NCBI GenBank assembly: GCA_017311315.1
Contig: CM029663.1
Coordinates: 35,816,622 to 35,880,621, forward strand
From: Dendrocalamus latiflorus
Taxonomy: Eukaryota; Streptophyta; Magnoliopsida; Poales; Poaceae
Direction of reading: 5' to 3'
DNA: 64,000 nt
Shown here one piece after another: positions 59,101-64,000 of this stretch. The notes under the pieces were generated by a model. The model ran no database searches, had not been told where the DNA came from, and saw nothing but the letters and a program-made list of their open reading frames with translations. A program made the position numbers and the translations under genes. Position 1 is the stretch's first letter. Every line of letters begins with the position of its first letter.

Positions 59101-60404
59101 ACGACAGCTCAAGTGTCTACCTTTTTGTTACCATCTCCGTATGGCTCCTGGTTGCATCATGGCTCTTTGCGCCATTTGTCTTCAATCCATCGTGTTTTGA
59201 GTGGCACAAGACGGTTAATGACTGGACAGATTGGAGGAATTGGATCGAGTATCGGGGTGGGCTGGATATGTCTGTGGACCAGAGCTGGGAGGCTTGGTGG
59301 ATAAGTGAACAGGAGCACCTCAGGAGGACGAGCATTCGTGCTCTCCTCTTCGAAATCGTTCTCTCACTTCGCTTCTTGACGTACCAGTATGTGATTGTTT
59401 TCCATCTGAACATCGCAAATCACACTGAAAGCTTCATGGTACCTTTTCTGGATAAGATCCACTCTGTTTGCTTCATTTGTTCAGCTGCAGGATATCCTAA
59501 TCTAAAGTTGTCTTCCTCTGAATTCCTAGGTTTATGCATTGTCGTGGGTGATTTGGCTTAGTGTTCTTGTAACTCTAAAGGTAAGACTACCGCCGTCCAT
59601 TTGTGTGTGATGACTTCACCTGCGCATAAAAATCTTATGGATTTGACATGGTTCCTTCTATGTAGATGGTTTCAATAGGACAGCAGACATTTGGGACAGA
59701 CCTGCCGCTCATGTTCCGCATACTCCAGGTCCTCGTCTTCTTTGGCATTGTCTCTGTGACGGGCATCCTGTATGCAGTTTTTGGGCTAACTATCCCTGAT
59801 TTCTTAGCTAGTATCCTTGGGTTCATTCCTTCCTGTTGGTGTATTCTTCTGGTGAGTAAATTCTTCTGTTCACTAATTTGCTTGGCCCTTAGATTGAGTA
59901 AACAAATGAATTTAATGCACGGATCAACCTGCGTATTTCCATTTATATAACAAGCTTAAAGTTTGTCGATTGCAAATCTGAACACCAATAGTTAATTAGA
60001 TTGTCGTAGAATGAACAATTGAGTACTATTGCAGTTCAGTACTACTTAGCTGCAATTTTACTGATCACATTTGCACAGTCAGGATCCATACTGGCAAATT
60101 TCTGTACGACAAATTTAGCTCATTCACTGCAATCCGTTTTGACCTGTTAGATGTTTCATGTTCACAGATTGGGCAAGCATGCTCACCATTGCTCGAGAAA
60201 ACTGCACTGTGGGACTCCTTTGTCCAACTTGGGAGGGCCTATGACAATATTATGGGTTTCATCCTGTTCGTGCCCATTGCCGTCCTGTCATGGTTCCCCT
60301 ATGTAGCGGAGTGCCACACGAGGTTGCTCTTCAACCAAACCTTCACCAGGGGCCTCAAAATCTCGAGTGTTCTTGACGGTCAGAAGGACACTGAAGATTT
60401 CTAA
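15323..60404 (+). CDS. CALS7: Callose synthase (1,3-beta-glucan synthase), CALS7/GSL7-like; 40 exons, 5' end outside window
   Basis: Encodes a plasma-membrane glucan synthase that polymerises UDP-glucose into callose; CALS7 of Arabidopsis makes sieve-plate callose. I placed 40 exons by protein pattern and splice phase. Joined, they give 1,793 codons and a TAA at 60402-60404 with no internal stop. Order: Vta1-like N-terminal region (about residues 15-70), FKS1 domain 1 with GLYLLIWGEASNVRFMPEC (about 235-250), an N-terminal membrane cluster (about 390-630), a long cytosolic catalytic loop (about 650-1330), and a C-terminal membrane cluster (about 1350-1770). Family length is about 1,900-1,950, so roughly 110-140 residues are missing at the start. 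Assignment to the CALS6/CALS7 clade rests on patterns such as RKPDEMARYYQIASVLYDVL. Introns 7, 15, 19, 23 and 31 carry transposons. Coding sequence is about 12% of the span. The junction at 43254-43363 and several changed core residues raise doubt about activity. Confidence 0.85.
17165..17754. other. Start of intron 7, no gene seen
   Basis: Intron sequence from the exon 7 donor (GTAAGT) to the point where similarity to the gypsy LTR begins. The stretch 17290-17750 looks repeat-derived but I could not assign it. Confidence 0.4.
17755..20259 (-). repeat. Left (3') LTR of the gypsy element, truncated at its outer end
   Basis: Collinear with about 27640-30006. Shared landmarks are the stretch around CATGCTCCCACC (17840 and 27708), GGGCCCACATGTCAGTG (18834 and 28681), the region of short open frames at 18935-19967 versus 29115-29646, and the terminal AAATGGCCCCAAATTT. 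Many substitutions and small indels separate the copies. Confidence 0.8.
20276..25727 (-). pseudogene. Gypsy gag-pol remnant
   Basis: Read on the minus strand from high to low coordinates. There are gag-like fragments (25727-24671, including a degenerate zinc knuckle REKGHFVNHCPQ), then the start of reverse transcriptase near 24185-23997 (EELPGMPPDRD, AKRPYRMA). RT/RNase H follows at 23385-23065 (FLGLAGYYRWFIGGF, CFQQLKKRLTSAPVL), then integrase zinc finger and core between about 22900 and 21790, and the integrase C-terminus at 20722-20440 (FEVGGYVYLR, YQLELP, VHNVFHMSQLKKY). Stops and frameshifts are frequent throughout. The integrase C-terminus is split by the insertion at 20720-21725. It cannot make functional proteins. 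Confidence 0.8.
20720..21725 (-). mobile_element. About 1.0-kb solo-LTR-like insertion within the gypsy integrase
   Basis: The gypsy integrase reading is continuous in sense up to QSIQKSCTD (about 21740) and resumes at CRELSFEVGG (about 20715). The block between starts TGTTGATACGG and ends ...CCACATCA on the minus strand, the TG...CA form of an LTR. It contains a TATA-like ATATAAG and a leader-like region, and no pol. I do not see a clear 5-bp target duplication, so the exact edges are uncertain. The open frame at 20724-21209 (+) lacks an ATG start and belongs to this LTR, not to a gene. Confidence 0.5.
25728..27029. other. Gypsy element 5' leader region, no intact gene
   Basis: Sequence between the gag remnant and the 5' LTR on the minus strand. 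A short minus-strand frame at 26655-26389 (EYTSRTFRIEHL, DAAHLASACLC) looks like a leader-region protein seen in some large grass gypsy elements, but it is broken and I give it no function. Confidence 0.4.
27030..30006 (-). repeat. Right (5') LTR of the gypsy element
   Basis: About 2.98 kb, starting TGTAACAACC at 30006 on the minus strand and ending near 27030 (...GGGTCCGACA). It is collinear with the left LTR from about 27640 upward. The last 600 bp are unique to this copy. Confidence 0.75.
30007..31990. other. Repeat-derived intron 7 sequence, interrupted by a hAT MITE
   Basis: Contains a phrase (GACACATAAGCTGGTTTTAG, about 30050) similar to one at 44340 inside the inverted-repeat element of intron 19, so it may be a fragment of a related transposon. 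Short open frames (31152-31376, 31534-31734) have no recognisable domain. I see no gene. Confidence 0.4.
30268..30784. mobile_element. hAT-type MITE, 517 bp, with 8-bp target duplication
   Basis: Terminal inverted repeats TAGGGCTGTAAA / TTTACAGCCCTA. The 8-bp flank AGTACGAG occurs at 30260-30267 and again at 30785-30792, the length diagnostic of hAT elements. The interior is almost entirely a degenerate repeat of GCTCGAGCTCGG on both strands, with a small AT-rich core, so the element could fold extensively. It has no coding capacity. Confidence 0.92.
31991..33849. other. Intron 7 sequence with no gene
   Basis: AT-rich, no exon match. Two short tRNA-like stretches (about 32035-32095 and 32995-33080) have weak A-box and B-box resemblance and might be SINE relics. 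The region around 32690-32950 looks like an old MITE. Confidence 0.35.
33850..34680. repeat. Degenerate tandem repeat (about 25-40-bp unit, AGTTGCTAGCAAGTAACAT-like)
   Basis: More than fifteen diverged copies of a unit containing AGTTGCTAG, CAAGTAA and CATAGAG follow each other over about 800 bp. The units vary in length, giving a loosely periodic, AT-rich minisatellite. Function unknown. Confidence 0.65.
34681..35357 (+). other. End of intron 7, no gene
   Basis: AT-rich intron running into the exon 8 acceptor GACCTAG at 35351-35357. Nothing else recognised. Confidence 0.5.
35358..38003 (+). CDS. CALS7: Callose synthase exons 8-15 (end of N-terminal domain and first membrane cluster)
   Basis: Exons: 35358-35489, 35567-35643, 35761-35830, 36865-36981, 37050-37167, 37377-37699, 37805-37857, 37943-38003 (317 codons). 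They encode MAKDLYDII, DDAFLQLVIQPIYKVMQK, WRNYDDLNEYFW, GWPMHPTADFF, KTNFVEVHTF and FRSFYRMWTFFILAFQ. Membrane segments follow in AMVIIAWSP, VLTIFITAAFLNFF, ATMWLIVLPTTYFVSLQNP and IVLYIIPSILDASIFIF, then FIIRF-type FFIWWTQ, PKLYVAQGMHED and FWILLLMWKLAFSFYVE. All donors are GT and all acceptors AG, and the phases join without adjustment. The linker between exons 10 and 11 is shorter than I recall for CALS7. Intron 10 (35831-36864) holds a Stowaway MITE. Confidence 0.85.
36165..36414. mobile_element. Stowaway-type (Tc1/mariner) MITE, 250 bp
   Basis: Inverted ends CTCCCTCCAGTTTACAAAAA and its reverse complement at 36395-36414, flanked by TA at 36163-36164 and 36415-36416. This is the classic Stowaway signature. 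It lies in intron 10 of the callose synthase gene. Confidence 0.95.
38004..38561 (+). other. Start of intron 15, no gene
   Basis: AT-rich intron sequence between the exon 15 donor and the CACTA terminus. Nothing recognised. Confidence 0.5.
38562..40540. mobile_element. Non-autonomous CACTA derivative, right terminus missing
   Basis: It begins with the terminus CACTACTACAAAAAGGG at 38562, followed by subterminal palindromes (CACAGACGGTT family) at 38580-38910, a second cluster at 39640-39800, and a last pair at about 40470-40540. From about 38860 to 40540 it is collinear with 8577-10330 of the first CACTA element, including the region of the conserved small frame. No transposase genes are present. 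After 40540 the sequence changes abruptly and no TAGTAGTG end is seen, so the right end has been deleted or replaced. It lies in intron 15. Confidence 0.85.
39940..40400 (+). pseudogene. Broken copy of the small CACTA coiled-coil frame
   Basis: Homologous to 9570-10058. It keeps VHKAEETLAVVERHM and SEEAYHAIHFEIM but is interrupted by frameshifts near 40070 and a stop near 40258, after which PPTPKVEEEAYEAQK continues. See the entry at 9570. Confidence 0.4.
40541..41179. other. Retroelement-like fragment and inverted repeat arms, no gene
   Basis: Contains GCTCTAATACCAT (40911-40923), the complement of a tRNA-Met primer-binding-like site, and a second similar site near 40735. A roughly 29-bp inverted pair (about 40804-40832 and 41144-41173, GGGCAATATATAGA type) brackets the middle. 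Probably relics of a copia-like element. No coding capacity. Confidence 0.4.
41180..42690. repeat. Purine-rich degenerate tandem repeat (unit about 320-450 bp, four to five copies)
   Basis: Successive units begin near 41182, 41455-41640, 41998, 42312 and 42645 with GCGGCCATGG and share GCAGTGGTGA, GGAGGTGGAGGAGAC, AGAAGAATTGAG and GGGGAGGATG. The block is strongly purine-rich on the + strand. Long Ser/Pro-rich frames on the minus strand (for example 41392-42243) arise from this composition and are not supported as genes. It directly precedes a Helitron-like 3' end at 42768. Confidence 0.7.
42720..42768 (+). mobile_element. Helitron-like 3' terminus
   Basis: The sequence CATTGCAAAGCACGGGCACC followed by TTACTAG (ending 42768) and then T matches the CTRR-ending 3' terminus of small grass Helitrons of the Basho/HelA type. 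The 5' TC start was not found; the purine-rich repeat at 41180-42690 probably belongs to this element. Confidence 0.5.
43191..43842 (+). CDS. CALS7: Callose synthase exons 16-19 (end of first membrane cluster, start of catalytic loop)
   Basis: Exons: 43191-43254, 43363-43397, 43533-43619, 43720-43842 (103 codons). They encode IAPLVGPTRTIMFQ, VVIIIWAPIIM, VYLMDTQIWYAIFSTICGG and LGMVRSRFEELPGAF. Exon 16 to 17 is irregular. The conserved WHEFFP block expected after the Tyr at about 43245 is visible out of frame (RHVFFPH), as if two bases had been inserted, and it runs into a stop with no GT donor. The only in-frame join I find uses a GC donor (CGAG/GCATGT) and the acceptor TTTAG at 43358-43362, dropping about a dozen residues. 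Skipping both exons 16 and 17 (99 nt) also keeps the frame. Exons 18 and 19 are normal. Confidence 0.75.
43843..44199 (+). other. Start of intron 19, no gene
   Basis: Intron sequence from the exon 19 donor to the left inverted repeat of the inserted element. Nothing recognised. Confidence 0.5.
44446..44840 (-). repeat. Direct repeat copy A (LTR end plus RT fragment)
   Basis: Nearly identical to 47890-48285: AACTCACAACGTTGAGGCAA, CAGATGAAGACA, then the RT segment containing the YVDD-coding GTCATCGACGTAGAC. Confidence 0.85.
44446..47928 (-). pseudogene. Copia gag-pol remnant
   Basis: Fragments in order on the minus strand are gag (47928-47155, ending in a UBN2-like region with VFKEGEDPKDFALHL) and a zinc knuckle CHNCDKIGHWDKDC (46980-46900). 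The protease region has WYLDTRASNHMTG, where copia usually has DTGA, so the Gly is replaced by Arg. The pre-integrase domain is at 46638-46189, and the integrase core at 46165-45493 (HGDLCGPI, FLLVDDCSRYMWL, VFLLNRVPTKSL). Reverse transcriptase spans 45411-44540 (WDLVELPAGHRAIWLKWVFKVK up to VYVDDLIITG). Several frameshifts and stops break the polyprotein. The ORF is GC-rich relative to its intron setting. Confidence 0.85.
47883..48285 (-). repeat. Direct repeat copy B (LTR end plus RT fragment)
   Basis: Second copy of the segment at 44446-44840, located on the other side of the copia internal region, immediately next to the primer-binding site. Confidence 0.85.
48290..49844 (+). other. Remainder of intron 19, repeat-derived, no gene
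   Basis: Contains LTR-like text (around 48530-48700, with TATATAAGG at about 48606), a run of 21 G at 49213-49233, and the right inverted repeat ending near 49668. The last 170 bp lead to the exon 20 acceptor ATCACCAG. No exon or gene seen. Confidence 0.45.
49213..49233. repeat. Poly-G tract (21 bp)
   Basis: An uninterrupted run of 21 G. Long G homopolymers are unusual and prone to length change, G-quadruplex formation and sequencing error. Confidence 0.9.
49845..50581 (+). CDS. CALS7: Callose synthase exons 20-23 (catalytic loop, first part)
   Basis: Exons: 49845-49936, 50011-50092, 50173-50336, 50458-50581 (154 codons). They encode FSDTWNLFIKSLREEDLISN, the UDP-glucose-binding-region motif RERSLLIVPSSSGDV, QWPAFLLASKIP and YAVIECYETVLNILYRLI. 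The canonical motif is RERDLLLVPSSSGDV, so the acidic residue is Ser here. All sites are GT-AG with matching phases. Confidence 0.85.
50582..51086 (+). other. Intron 23, first part, no gene
   Basis: Non-coding sequence between the exon 23 donor and the target duplication of the 641-bp MITE. Nothing recognised. Confidence 0.5.
51097..51737. mobile_element. Mutator-type MITE, 641 bp, long inverted repeats, 10-bp target duplication
   Basis: Starts GAGTTTTTTGCTATTATAG and ends with the exact reverse complement. The arms 51097-51330 and 51504-51737 are imperfect inverted copies of 234 bp each, separated by about 170 bp. The flank TCTCGCTGTG occurs at 51087-51096 and 51738-51747. Long TIRs with a 9-10-bp duplication point to a non-autonomous Mutator-like element. 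It sits in intron 23 and would make a long hairpin in the unspliced transcript. Confidence 0.9.
51748..52309 (+). other. Intron 23, last part, no gene
   Basis: Non-coding sequence leading to the acceptor ATTGCATCAG before 52310. Nothing recognised. Confidence 0.5.
52310..53933 (+). CDS. CALS7: Callose synthase exons 24-31 (catalytic loop, middle part)
   Basis: Exons: 52310-52425, 52508-52592, 52692-52843, 53002-53111, 53204-53314, 53392-53457, 53545-53734, 53819-53933 (315 codons). Start of the Glucan_synthase (PF02364) domain: NLEARRRIIFFANSLFM, NEDGMSMLYYL, EWQNFLERI, the hallmark RGQTLTRTVRGMMYYRKA, ADIKFTFVVACQAYG and YPSLRVAYIDE. Splice sites are GT-AG and all phases agree. Changes from the usual family pattern are minor here (for example SLLTTYF for SVLTPYY). 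The exon 28-29 junction falls inside the RGQTL...RGMMYY motif. Confidence 0.87.
53934..54265 (+). other. Start of intron 31, no gene
   Basis: Intron sequence with a repeat-like stretch near 54120-54210 (CCTCTAAC / TTAGAGG inverted phrases, perhaps an old MITE). No gene. Confidence 0.4.
54266..56085 (-). mobile_element. Small LTR-retrotransposon remnant in intron 31
   Basis: Two direct repeats (54266-54984, interrupted by a MITE, and 55602-56085) flank about 600 bp. They share CTCGCCCTTGATCG, CAACCACCCAAATTCGCG-like text and the CTACAGTACCCG repeats. On the minus strand each starts TGTTATGG or TGTCATGG. The interval encodes a short gag-like minus-strand frame (55666-55286) with a coiled-coil segment (NMMVTIEKAMELIDKLKEQEE). 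The direct repeats extend into the first codons of that frame, so the duplicated unit is larger than a plain LTR. Confidence 0.6.
54340..54570. mobile_element. hAT-type MITE (231 bp) inside the left repeat of the LTR element
   Basis: Ends AGTGGCGGAGCT and AGCTCCGCCCCT, with the 8-bp flank GCCGCCAA at 54332-54339 and 54571-54578. The other LTR copy lacks the insert at the corresponding place (near 55675), which confirms the insertion. Confidence 0.85.
56086..56828 (+). other. End of intron 31, no gene
   Basis: Non-coding. Two similar phrases (GTGATTGTTTTTCAATTTGTATA-like, near 56680 and 56712) form a short tandem duplication. It ends at the acceptor CATTCTAG before 56829. Confidence 0.5.
56829..58398 (+). 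CDS. CALS7: Callose synthase exons 32-36 (catalytic core and start of second membrane cluster)
   Basis: Exons: 56829-56951, 57022-57140, 57233-57316, 57983-58095, 58169-58398 (223 codons). They contain EIYRIKLPGKP, QNHAIIFTRGEGLQ, MNQDNYLEEAFKMRN, ILGLREHIFTG, NQETSFVTIGQRVLAN, RFHYGH, ITRGGISKAS, THHEYMQVGKGRD, NGEQTISRDIYRLG and RFDFYRMLSFYFTTVGFYF. Exon 33 ends at a GC donor (GGAAG/GCCTGT); the nearby GT at 57144 would break the frame. Several near-invariant residues differ: ANLLK for ANPLK, GHSDVFDR for GHPDVFDR, and DTLSGFNSIMRGG for DIFAGFNSTLRGG. Intron 34 (57317-57982) has nothing else recognisable. Confidence 0.82.
58638..60404 (+). CDS. CALS7: Callose synthase exons 37-40 (C-terminal membrane domain and stop)
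   Basis: Exons: 58638-59438, 59530-59580, 59666-59851, 60168-60404. They encode the C-terminal membrane cluster, with segments around LYIFLYGRLYLVMSG, LGFLLVLPMVMEVGLEKGFR, MQIQLAPLFFAFQLGTKSHY, LELLMLLVMYIAYG, SVWLLVASWLFAPFVFNP, LSLRFLTYQYVIVFHLN, LSWVIWLSVLVTLK, LVFFGIVSVTGILYAVFGL and FILFVPIAVLSWFPYV. Between them is the conserved WEAWWISEQEHLRRT. The C-terminus ends LLFNQTFTRGLKISSVLDG then a short acidic tail and TAA, shorter than I recall for CALS7. Splice sites are GT-AG. This is the best-preserved part of the gene. Confidence 0.9.
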
Positions 60405-61593
60405 TGATATGCTTTGTTTCAGGCGAGCATGTGTAATTTTGCTTGCCAAGGCTGTGTGTGTGTCAGTTGCTATGCTGCTTCTGGACTACATTCATTTCGT
60501 GTTTTGAAGGATGTACCTATTTCATGAGTGCCAACTCTGAAAATCTGCTACTAAATAAGTTGAGATCATTTCTGGAATATGGAAAATTCTGCAAGAAAAA
60601 AAAACCTTACAAAATCAATTTGTATCTCGATTTTTTTTTTTTGTATTCATGGTTTCTCATGTGAATAACGAAGAGTATCTTACATTTGAGCTCCTTGAAC
60701 TTGTACGATTGTTTCACTTAGCTCTCTGAACTTGAAATTACTTTTTTGGCTCCTTGGATTTAAAGGCCTATCAAGTTAAATTACTTGCAACTGCTAGAGA
60801 AGATTGTCACGAAATGTTCCAAAATCCGGTGACAATCCACATTTTTTTAATTTTCATATTATTTGACAAATTGGCATTTAAACATTTGAAAACTCAATAC
60901 ATGAAAACATATTTTGGGCCCGCTCTAAAGAGCTTAAGTTTATGGTTTTAGCTATTAGTTTTTTTTGCTGAAATTGCACTATAGTGACTGTTTGTTTTTT
61001 TATGAGTCGTTCAATTAAAGAAAATTAAAAAAGATAAGAAAAAAAATGAAAAAAAGATGTTATATCGTCACGGACAATGAAAAGGAATAAGAGAAAAAGG
61101 CAAAAAAAACTAAAATAAGCCGAAATTAGAAACCGATACATTTCAACTAGCTTCTAGTTTAAATAAGCCAAAATTAAAAAAAAAAGCCAAAAACTGAAGC
61201 TATTTAAAGCAGTGCCTTTGACTGGACATCGCCCTGCTGCATTTCACATTCCTCGTGAAGATATGTGTACATGCTAGTATATCGCATTTCAGGGAGCAAG
61301 AATTGCCCATTCATCATCAATCTAATTGTAGCGTTGATTAAAAAAAGCAACGGGAAGAACCTAGTATAATTTAAATGGACCTTAAATTGCTGTTTCTTAC
61401 AATGTAAACAAAATAACCATATCTGGATTGACATAATGAGAATATATATGTACCTATTGTATCATAATTGAAAAGTGAATCGGACAAGTTTTATCTAAGA
61501 TGACATATGTACTTAAAACCAATATCTAGGTGTAATCATGCAAGTCACTCAACGTGAAAAATAAAAAAAAAATGTAAAAGTAGTTTTTGTTAG
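60405..61593. other. 3' flank of the callose synthase gene; UTR then AT-rich repeat-like sequence
   Basis: The 3' UTR should start at 60405; no convincing AATAAA signal is placed nearby. From about 60680 (GAGCTCCTTGAACTTGTACG) the sequence resembles transposon ends common in grasses, and 60940-61200 contains AT-rich runs with A-tracts. No gene seen. Confidence 0.4.
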
Positions 61594-62076
61594 TGTTCGG
61601 GGAGGGTTCCCGCACTACCTCGGGCCCACCACCACCTCGGAACGGCGGCGCCCGTTAGAGGGTCTACCTTGAGCCAAGTCCCCAAACCAACCCCGAACGA
61701 GATACGCGAAGGCAACCCTACAAGGGTCTGGGGCCAACCCCGGGCGAAGTACACGAGGCCGACCTTAGGAGGGTTCGGGCCCCGAATGAAGTACTCGGGG
61801 CTGACCCTGGAAGAGTCCGAGGCCGCCCCCAACCGACCCCAGAGACTTGGACATAGCGGGTTCCATGCAAGGCAAATGACGCAAATACCCCTAGGAGTAG
61901 ACTAGGCCCTAGGAGCAATATTATAACTTCACTTGCCTTTCCTTCTCCCTCCATAAATAGTACCTCATGTAATGGAGGGGGAGGCCAATTGTAACCCTAG
62001 AACACTCATATTGAATACACTTGGTGGATGTGTGCTTCTACTTAGGTCTCTTAGCACCCTCAACGGTTGTAGGATC
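61594..62076. mobile_element. Solo-LTR-like block
   Basis: A GC-rich block starting TGTTCGGGGAGGGTTCCC, with repeated phrases around GAAGTAC...CGAGG and GACC. A TATA-like CATAAATAG at 61952-61960 is followed by a leader-like stretch. This layout is typical of a grass LTR. The far edge and target duplication are not clear, and no coding region adjoins it. Confidence 0.5.
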
Positions 62077-63170
62077 AAAGATAACCTACTAGAGGGGGGG
62101 GGGTGAATAGGAGGTTCTAAAAATTCTTGCTTTCTAAAACTAATTTCCACAATTTTAGAGCTCAACAAGATTTATATTGCAATTCAAACCTACACAATTC
62201 TATTATAGCTAAGGCACCACAACACAAGTCTCTAGCACACGTCCTTGAGCTGGTGGAGGGTATTTATACCCCCACCAACCAAATCAAGCTGTTATAAGAG
62301 GATTCCTAAAAAAAATCAGGATGAGCGGTAATGCCGTCGTTCATCGGCCGGTACTACCGCACCTATTTTGACACAAAAGTAACAGCTATAGTAGAGTTTC
62401 TAAACTAGCTGTTGAAATACAGCACGGTACTACTGTCGTTATAAGTCCGGTAGTTCCACTCTCCGGTAGTTCTGATTTCTGGCATGGTAATTCCGTTTGT
62501 CTTGAGGACCAAAACTTGATTCTCTCTAGAAAAAATGCACTGCTCAAAAAACCCGGAACTTCCGAGGTTTGGCAGTACCGCTCAAGAGCTACGGCTATAC
62601 CGCACTACGTAGTTTCACTGTTATAAATTTGGTAATATCGTTTTCTAGAGAAACAAAGAGTTTCAAAAGAAACTCTCTGGAAAAAACGTTCCACCAACTA
62701 AACCTTGGTACTTCCAGGTTACGGTAATATCACACTACCTTCCCGGTCATATCGCAAAGCGGTAGTACAGCCTAGTAAACTCCAGTACTATCGATTTTTT
62801 TGAGAATGCACAGTTGGCTATCAATTTTAATTCTAAGTGCATGCACGATCCTAAATTGATCCAAGTGACACAAGAACATGCTGTCAAACTACTAGTCATG
62901 ATCTCTCTTAATAGTACAGTGTTTAACCTAAAATCCGGTCTTCCATCCTTTCTCCTAAGACTGGTAAAATAAAAAGGGATCCTAGACTACTTGTACCTTT
63001 ATCTTGAACCATATTGATCCTCATGTTGACCCCTAAGGTGTATCTCACATTCGCCATCGGGACTAAACCTTTCAAACACTTAATAAACATGTTAGTCCCA
63101 TATTCACATAATGTCATTAATTACCAAAACTATTTTTAGGGGCCTAGATGTTGTCAATCCCTCCTTTTTG
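62077..63170. repeat. Repeat-derived region with CGGTAGTACCG-type short repeats
   Basis: Starts near AACCTACTAGAGGGGGGG and ends near AGGGGCCTAGATG. Between are many variants of GGTACTACCGC / GCGGTAGT. It looks like a non-coding transposon family in grasses, but I cannot name the class. No gene. Confidence 0.4.
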
Positions 63171-64000
63171 GTAATTGATGACAATCCAAATAATATATAA
63201 GAAAGATTTAGTTTTGAATATACTACTTGTTAAAAAAATAGTTGTATATTCTTGTTGTGACTTTGAAAAATAAGTAATTCTTGCAATGAGCTCAAATGAG
63301 TTTCAAGAATTATTTTCTTTTTAAAATCACTGCAAAGAAAGCTCCTCCTAAACATGTGCATATAAATGAGAGGATACTTTGCAAGCACATGTAAGGAATT
63401 ATTTGAAAATTTTGGCGAAGTTTCTTTTGTTTGTTGAACTTGAGGAAATTGACAATATCATAAACATCACAAGATAAAGATTGCATTTCATAGAGAATAA
63501 CTTAAGCATATTACCAAATAACAAGTTCAACAATATTACATAACAATCCACATAATAAAAGCATAATAACATAACAAGTTCATTACACCATAAAAGTTCA
63601 TTATACATAATATCATATAAAGTAGATATTAATATTCTTGCTTGTTGATCTTCTTCTTTCTATTTCTTCTTCTCCCCCTTCTTCGTCTTTTCTTCTTCTC
63701 CTCCTTCGGCATCAAAGTACCATAAAGGTTACTCCTATGGACCTTGAGGAGAAGGGTCACGACGGTGACAGCGACCATAGCAGACAGGAGAAGGAGCAAC
63801 TGATCGCTCAAGAGATGTCATATGTCCTCAAGAGAAGCAACAGAGGTAGTCAAGGTAGTAATCTGATGAGTTGCCTTTGTTAGGCATCCATCTATCCTCA
63901 GGACTACAGAGTAGATCTAAGCAAGAGAAACCTATTCTTCTTGCTATTCAGGTGCAATCTTCTTTTTGTTGAGCCTTAGGACGAGGATCTGCAAGAATTA
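63171..64000. other. End of window, no supported gene
   Basis: AT-rich sequence followed by a CTT/TCC-rich low-complexity tract (63640-63710). The open frames over the tract (63638-63883 and its complement) are compositional. It may be part of a retroelement continuing beyond the window. Confidence 0.4.

Noticed and set aside
63629..63883. Open frames at the right edge of the window
   Set aside because: Low-complexity Lys/Arg or Ser/Leu runs from a CTT-rich tract; no domain.

Overview
The window is nuclear DNA of a plant, most likely a grass. The clues are one large, intron-rich plant gene on the + strand surrounded and invaded by the usual grass transposons: CACTA, Mutator-like, Ty3/gypsy, Ty1/copia, hAT and Stowaway MITEs, and a Helitron-type end. 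There are no bacterial operons, rRNA or tRNA genes, and no CRISPR array. I cannot name the genus from the sequence.

The only host gene I can support is a callose synthase (1,3-beta-glucan synthase) closest in pattern to the CALS6/CALS7 (GSL11/GSL7) clade. It runs on the + strand from at least 15323 to its stop at 60404. I could place 40 exons (5,382 nt, 1,793 codons plus stop) that splice into one open frame. The exons encoding roughly the first 110-140 residues are not in the window. They must lie upstream of position 1, or be lost, because 1-14834 is almost entirely transposon. The exons form clusters (15323-17164, 35358-38003, 43191-43842, 49845-50581, 52310-53933, 56829-58398, 58638-60404) separated by introns swollen by insertions.

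Layout: 1-10401 is the right-hand part of a CACTA element with two decayed minus-strand genes (tnp2 transposase and a Ulp1-like gene) and blocks of palindromic subterminal repeats. 11021-14834 is a complete Mutator-like element with 254-bp terminal repeats, a perfect 9-bp target duplication and an uninterrupted 901-codon transposase. Intron 7 (17165-35357) holds a Tekay/Del-type gypsy element with long LTRs, itself hit by a second LTR, then a 517-bp hAT MITE and simple degenerate repeats. Intron 10 holds a Stowaway MITE. Intron 15 (38004-43190) holds a truncated CACTA derivative, a purine-rich tandem repeat and a Helitron-like 3' end. Intron 19 (43843-49844) holds a terminal-inverted-repeat element containing a rearranged copia element. 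Intron 23 holds a 641-bp Mutator-type MITE. Intron 31 holds a small LTR element carrying a hAT MITE. Downstream of the gene, 60405-64000 is repeat-derived with no supported gene.

Two themes stand out. The callose synthase frame survives across 45 kb of insertions, but one exon junction (43191-43397) looks damaged and is kept in frame only by a GC-AG splice or by skipping two exons, and several normally invariant residues have changed. The Mutator-like element, in contrast, looks very young and possibly autonomous.
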